11,779 bases of DNA from Amoebophrya sp. AT5.2 (lineage: Eukaryota > Sar > Dinophyceae > Syndiniales > Amoebophryaceae): the NCBI GenBank assembly GCA_005223375.1, contig RXOD01005973.1:1-11779 (forward strand), written 5' to 3'. The position numbers and the translations under genes were made by a program. Positions 1-6,000 of this stretch are shown here, piece after piece. The notes beneath the pieces are model-generated. The model was not told the origin of the DNA, did no database searches, and was given only the letters and a program-made list of their open reading frames with translations. The stretch's first letter is position 1. Every line of letters begins with the position of its first letter.

Positions 1-22
1 GCGGAGGAGGTGGTGGTGGAAG
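1..22. repeat. Terminal direct repeat, left copy (circle junction)
   Basis: Identical to the last 22 bases. It is a GGA/GGT triplet tract followed by AAG. The repeat reaches the exact window edge, which is the signature of a circular contig opened at this point. Because the tract is low-complexity, triplet number or even closure at this point could be an assembly artefact. Confidence 0.9.
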
Positions 23-3000
23 GAAAAAGAAATTCTACTTCTACCTGGTTGAAGGACGTGGCGCGAGGAGAAGGCGCGCCGGCAGCATGGAAGGATTCAA
101 TCGACAACAGTGAAAGTAGCAGTGTGCAGCCGCTTTCATCGCCACCAAAATTCACAAACACGCGGCTGAATGTGTCCTCGGGCGGGGACGTGCGAATGGG
201 GGGAATAACTGAAAGCAGTGCTGATTCCACATCATCCGATGTGCGGTCTTCGGCGCCACCTTCAGTCGAGCCTTCCAGTGAGCAGAAGCGGCAAGAGGAA
301 GAGACAAGCAGCAGTCGGCGTGCAGACGCTGGCACACTGGGAGGATCAACTTCTTCGTCGGTTTCTCGGGAGTCGCAAGGACCTGTTCCAGCTCCACATC
401 CACCGCGACCAAGCATTACCAATGAACAGAAGACCACCGTGGTCATGAACAGAAATGACAGCAGGCAGTTCTTCGACGTCGAGATAAAGGATGCGTCTTC
501 GGATATTTCTTCGACTCCGCCGGCAGTTCCTCCTGCGACAAAACCAGACAAGCATGAACAGCGCGCAATATCTACAATCAACAGTCTTCGCATTCCAACG
601 CCGAAGTCATCTACAGCCAGCTCGGAGAACAGCATCTTGGAGCGAAAATCTAAAGATGAGCAAGAATTTCTACAGGAGGGCATGGAAAGACTCGACTCTA
701 TCGCGGAATATCCTTCCGTGTACGACTTTTCTATGCGCCACCCTTCACAGCCTACAACGCGGACGCAGCGACTTTCACCTGCGTCAACGCGACCGTCACA
801 CGAAACACAACAAACCAGGAAGAAACGAAAGCGGATGCTGCGTGAAGCAGCATTAAACACGGACTACGTCGACCCGCAGGAAGATCTTGTTTTTGATCGT
901 CATGTGGAGCCGGCACCAGTTTCGGCACCGCCGTCTTCCACCAGTGATACTACATCTTCAAATTCCAGCATGGAGGACAGCTCTACATCAACCACCGCTG
1001 CCACAACGTCGGGAACTGATCACTCTCGACTAACTGACAATAGCAGCATGCAGGTTGACGCTAACCCTTCACAACATGACACCTCTTCTTCGTCGTCGCG
1101 ACCAGTAGAGACTGCCACCTATGGGCCAAGTGGACGTAGGCAGCCCTCTCCTGCGAGGAAGATGGGGCCATATCGAAAAATGGGACAAGGTTTTCTGTCT
1201 CAGAAGATGGAACAATACGGACGGGTACTGCAAACAGTAAAACGAACAAGGCAGTATCCGCAACATGGTGGACCGGTCGGGCTGGATACCGACAGTTCGC
1301 ACAATTGCTTACCAGGGTCGCTACTTGGTATGGCACAACGGTTTTCGCGCGGCGGCGTGGTGGACGCGGAGGAGCCAGTGTGTTTCGGCACGATGGCAGG
1401 AGACGGGGTGGACCCAAATGCGCCGGTCGCGAAGAAACGCGTGATGCTGTACTTCCGGCTACCGAAGGACAAGAAAAACCGGGCGTTTTCGGCGTGGTTT
1501 GAAATAATCACGGACGGGAATGTGGGAAATTTTCCCATTCTGTTGGGACGTCCATTTCTCGATAGTTATTCCGTCAACGTGTGCCACGACGAGACGCCGC
1601 CGTATGCGGTGATCGGTCAAGAAGAAGTTGATCTTTTCCCCGCGTCTAACATCGACATGTTGGAGATCGAATTTATCCCTGTCGGCTGCGTCAACAAGCG
1701 AAACGTAGTCACGCCATCGATCCCGAAACCACGAAAATCTAAAATCGCCAAGTCCTCCGATCAGAACCAGCTCGACGAAATCCTCAATCCGGCACGAACT
1801 TTTCTTGCCCGTGAGCCGATGCCGTCGATGAGCAAAGTCCGGGCGGACGGCGAGACGGAGTACTACTTCGATCTGGATGACAAACAACGAGCAATGCTGG
1901 CGCGATCCTACATGATCCTCGCCGGCAACTACGGTATAGATATGCAGAACGAACTGCGGGATACCCTGGACGAGATGGTTGTTGCCGCGGCTTTTGCGAG
2001 CCAAGGTAGCGATGTATCATCTTCGTCCTCGGAACCAAATTCCAATCCACAGCCGCCGTCATTCATTCCGGCGAGCGGATCAGCAGAACAAGACCTAAAT
2101 CAACACGCACCGCCGTTTGTGCCGGCGAGTGACGGGGAACAGAATGCGCAGACTTCCTCATCGTCAGTGGCTCCTGCGAGTACGTCTTCGTCCAGTGTGC
2201 AAAATGATTCGAGTATCATGCAACGGCTGTCGCAAGAGTTCCCGGACCTCAATTCCGCCGAACTAGCGTGGCTTCAGCGACAACATCGACAATTGGGTCA
2301 TGCTTCGGCTATCGAAAATTTGTTTCGTGGTCAAGCAAAGCGAGCCATGAAGCGCATCCGAGCACTGTGTAAAAAGTGCTGTGACATGGATGACGTTCAA
2401 CAGATACGCGAGCGTGGAGCACTCCTCCAATACGCGAGCGACAAAAACCAGCTGTGGATAGCAGACACTATCAAGAGCAAGTTGGGACGCGCTGTCTATG
2501 TTCTCGATGCTTGCACGCGGTTGCGAGTGTCGGAACTAGCAGACGACCACTACGGAGGAATCACGGGCGCAGCCGTACGAGCAGTTCTGCTCATGAGGTT
2601 CGTGTCCCAGGGTTCTCCTCCGAAGATGATATTCGACGAAGGCACAGAGTTCGACAACCTGCTGTTCAAGAAGGTTTTGCGTTCTCTCAACATCTTTGGA
2701 CACAGCATCGGGTTTAAGTCTGCATTTCGCATATCTAAACTCGAGCGCATGAATGAGCAGCACCGCAAGAACATACGGAAGCTGACGGTCTCGCCCTACG
2801 ACCCGCACGTGGAAGCGCTGGCGTGGAGCCGGGCTTCCCATTCCGCGATCGCCGAGTCCCTCGACGACGTGATCGAGCAGTTTCTTGCCACCAAGAACGA
2901 CAGCGACAGAAACGAGATTGACATGCTCGTGCGACGTGAACTTAACGCAGAACACCTCGTCCAGATGAACTCGACGCCGATCCTGGGTACGGTACTGACG

Positions 3001-6000
3001 CCTTACAATCTCAACAGCGGCGGATACTACTCAGGAGCGAGAGACTGGGAACGTTTGAGGGAGGATCTGTTGGAGGATGAGGAGTGTAAGGATAAGTTAG
3101 ACGAATGGTTCACGGCAAAGGGCAAGCTACAGAAGATTGTACGAAGCAGCATAGCCAAGAAGGATTTGCAGGAAATACTACGTCGTTGCGAATTAGTGGG
3201 GCGTGGGTACAAACGGGTTGCGGACATCACAAGACTACAGCCCGGCATGGAGGTCTACGTACGGAGGTCGGACCGCTTCAGGAGGAATGAAGTGGGCACT
3301 GTGGTCACCGTGTACGAGGACAGCGCAGATGTGCGAATAAACACTGGGGTGACCAGGTATTACATCAAGGACCTGGCCTTCATCACGCTGGACGGAGAGG
3401 GAGCTGATTTGGAAATGTACGTTGACGACGATGTCGGAGACGCGCTCGAAGTCCGAGTTAACAACTACCACGAGGACTATCCGTTCCTGCAGGACCCGGT
3501 AAGCAGTGTTCGTGGTGGAGTAAGCACACAGGCGGGTGCAGCGCTGGGAGAAGGAGACTTCGGCCACATCTGCTACGAGTGCAACAGAAAGTTTACCTCA
3601 CGCAATCGCCTACTTCAGCACAAGGCGGAGGTGCATGGGGATGGGGGTATCGAGTGTATCCCTGTTCCGCAAGAGGAGCGGCCGACGATCACGCTAGCAG
3701 CAAAGCGTGGTCATCGTCAACCCCTCGATCTAGACATTGATGAGGATGACATGTCGAGCGACGACGAAGCGCCGGAACCACCCGCGCAGCCTCCCAGTTC
3801 AGAACATGTTGATCCAATGGCTGATATCCCAGAAGACGAGTGGATCGAGACGCCGACTCACCTCGTGCGGTGGCACTACAAACCACGCACGAAGTCCTTC
3901 GTCCCGCTGCGCGAGTTCTTCCCGGATTTAGATTTTGGCAAGCTCACGGGGGAGAGGACGACTCACGCCTACTTCATCGACGAGCCGCTAGTAGAATACA
4001 AGTATGAAGACAACTGGAAGCGTGTCGGGAACGGTCGACGACCATCTGATGTGCTCCACGGGCAGCGGAAATGGGTGGGAAGAACGATGCTGACAAAAGT
4101 GCCGTCAATGTTTTTCCACATTATTCTGCCGCACGCAAGAGTAAATACAGCAGGACTTCCCGCACCACAGCCGGAGCGCGGTGCTGACAACAACCGCGAA
4201 ACCGTCATTCCTAGCGGAAAACTGTGCGACAAGATTTCACCATGGGCCGCGCGGTTTGAAGCAGCTGAACAAGCAGCTTCTGAACGCTTGGAGTCGGTCT
4301 TGAAGTCACATGAAAGCAGTTCTGCCGGCGACGGTGAGCCGGCGAAGAAGCGGGCAAATACCCGCAACATGGAATCGTTCTACTCGGCTGCGCCGACATG
4401 CGGTCGAGTGTACCTCGCAAAGCAGGATCGCGTTATAAACAGCGGTCATGTTCACCGGGACATTTTGGCAAAGCTTCAGAATTGCGTGAGCACGATGGAG
4501 CTGAACATTGAAAACGGGCAGGTGCTTCTCACTCCTGCTGCACACGGACTAATCGGCGGTAAGAAACGAGCATACGACTTTTCGGTGTTGCCCACGGTAT
4601 CGGCAATGCTGGAAGGAAAGCAGTCGCACGTCGGGAGACTCATGCACACTGACAAGGTGTGCTGGCAGTTCAGTCAACTCCTCAACGGGAGGGAGATCTC
4701 CGACGAGCTAAACAACAAGAACAACATCGACATTGATTATGTCGTAACGGCGGTGGAGATCGGTAAAAGTCGGCCGCTGCAACAGAAGTACATGGGCAAC
4801 TTCGTGACGATTCGCTGGGGGAAGAGCACCACGCCGGAGTTCGTGAGCGAGGAGGTGGAAAGCTGGAGTCCAGTGGAGGGAGACTTCTGGGTGGCGCGAG
4901 TGTATTACGAGGTGCCCAAGGACGCACACGAGAAAATGCAGTTACATACGTCCGGCCACAAGTCTAGTGCCATGGAGATTTCCGAGGAGACGGCGCGGCT
5001 GCTGGGATTTGAGTCCTACTTCGTGCCAAGTGTCAGGAACGAAGTACGCGCAGTCGTGAAACACGGAATCTTCGGTGAGAGCAAGGACAAGAAGGACGTG
5101 AGCGACAAGAACATAATGACTAGCCGTTTAGTTGTTGTGATCAAAGTCGATCTTGGTACTGGCAAGGTGAGCCGTATCAAGAGCCGATGGGTGTCGCGCG
5201 GTTTTCAAGACCGTCGCTTTGGAGGAAAGAAGGGAGAGGGCCTCGACTGCCGCAGCTATACAATGAGCGACAGTAGTTTCTTGCTCCTTCTGCAATTCTG
5301 TCAGGCTATGCGGAGCAACGTGTGGTTTGGGGACGTGACCGAGGCATTTCTTCTTGGGCTTTCTTTTCTGGAAAGCTACGGGGAGGAATATCTCAAAGAT
5401 CCAAACAGCAAGGTATGGATGGAGGTCCCGAAGACAATTCGGGGAATGAGCGAGTTCAATTTCAAGGAGCTGGTGGAGTTGGTGAAGAGTCTTTACGGGT
5501 GTAAAGATGCTCCTTTGAATTGGATGAAGACGCTGCGTCGTGTCCTTGCTGCTCTACAGATGAAACAATCTCTCATCGACCCGTGCCTGTGGTGCAGCTT
5601 CGCAACAGAACAGGAAGAGCGAGTACTACAACAAGGAAAGGAAGCGGTCGAGAAGTACTATTGGGAGCGGATCGAGGAAATCGACAAGCTGGACAAGAAG
5701 GACATCGAAGGAGCAGCTGCCATCATCTGCCGACAGGACGCCAAATACATGAACCTGCCGACGAAGAAGAAGAGCAGTTCCGCGGGTGTTGCAATTCCTG
5801 TTCCTGCTGGACCCGCTGCCGACATTGCTGAAAGCAGTAACAATTCGCAGTTCAACAATCCTGCCACGGAGAAGTTGGCAATGTCTTTGACGCACCATTA
5901 TCAACACGAGGGGACGTTGTTAGGTGCGCTGGGGTCACACGTAGATGACACTTGCAGCGGAGGGCATCTTCTATACATGCTGCGCATCTACGCTCTTTTC

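Noticed and set aside
10..12. GTG start for the pol ORF at base 10
   Set aside because: The frame is open through the window edge and, after circular joining, back to 11710. GTG initiation is not credible in a eukaryotic element, and the point is inside a triplet repeat.
1459..2062. Minus-strand ORFs of 92-181 codons opposite the protease region
   Set aside because: Antisense shadows of pol; the pol frame here encodes recognisable protease motifs.
2041..2150. Two similar Pro/Ser-rich stretches (P-P-S-F-I-P-A-S and P-P-F-V-P-A-S) in the linker before integrase
   Set aside because: Real but short, and typical of drifting low-complexity linker; not evidence of a functional repeat.
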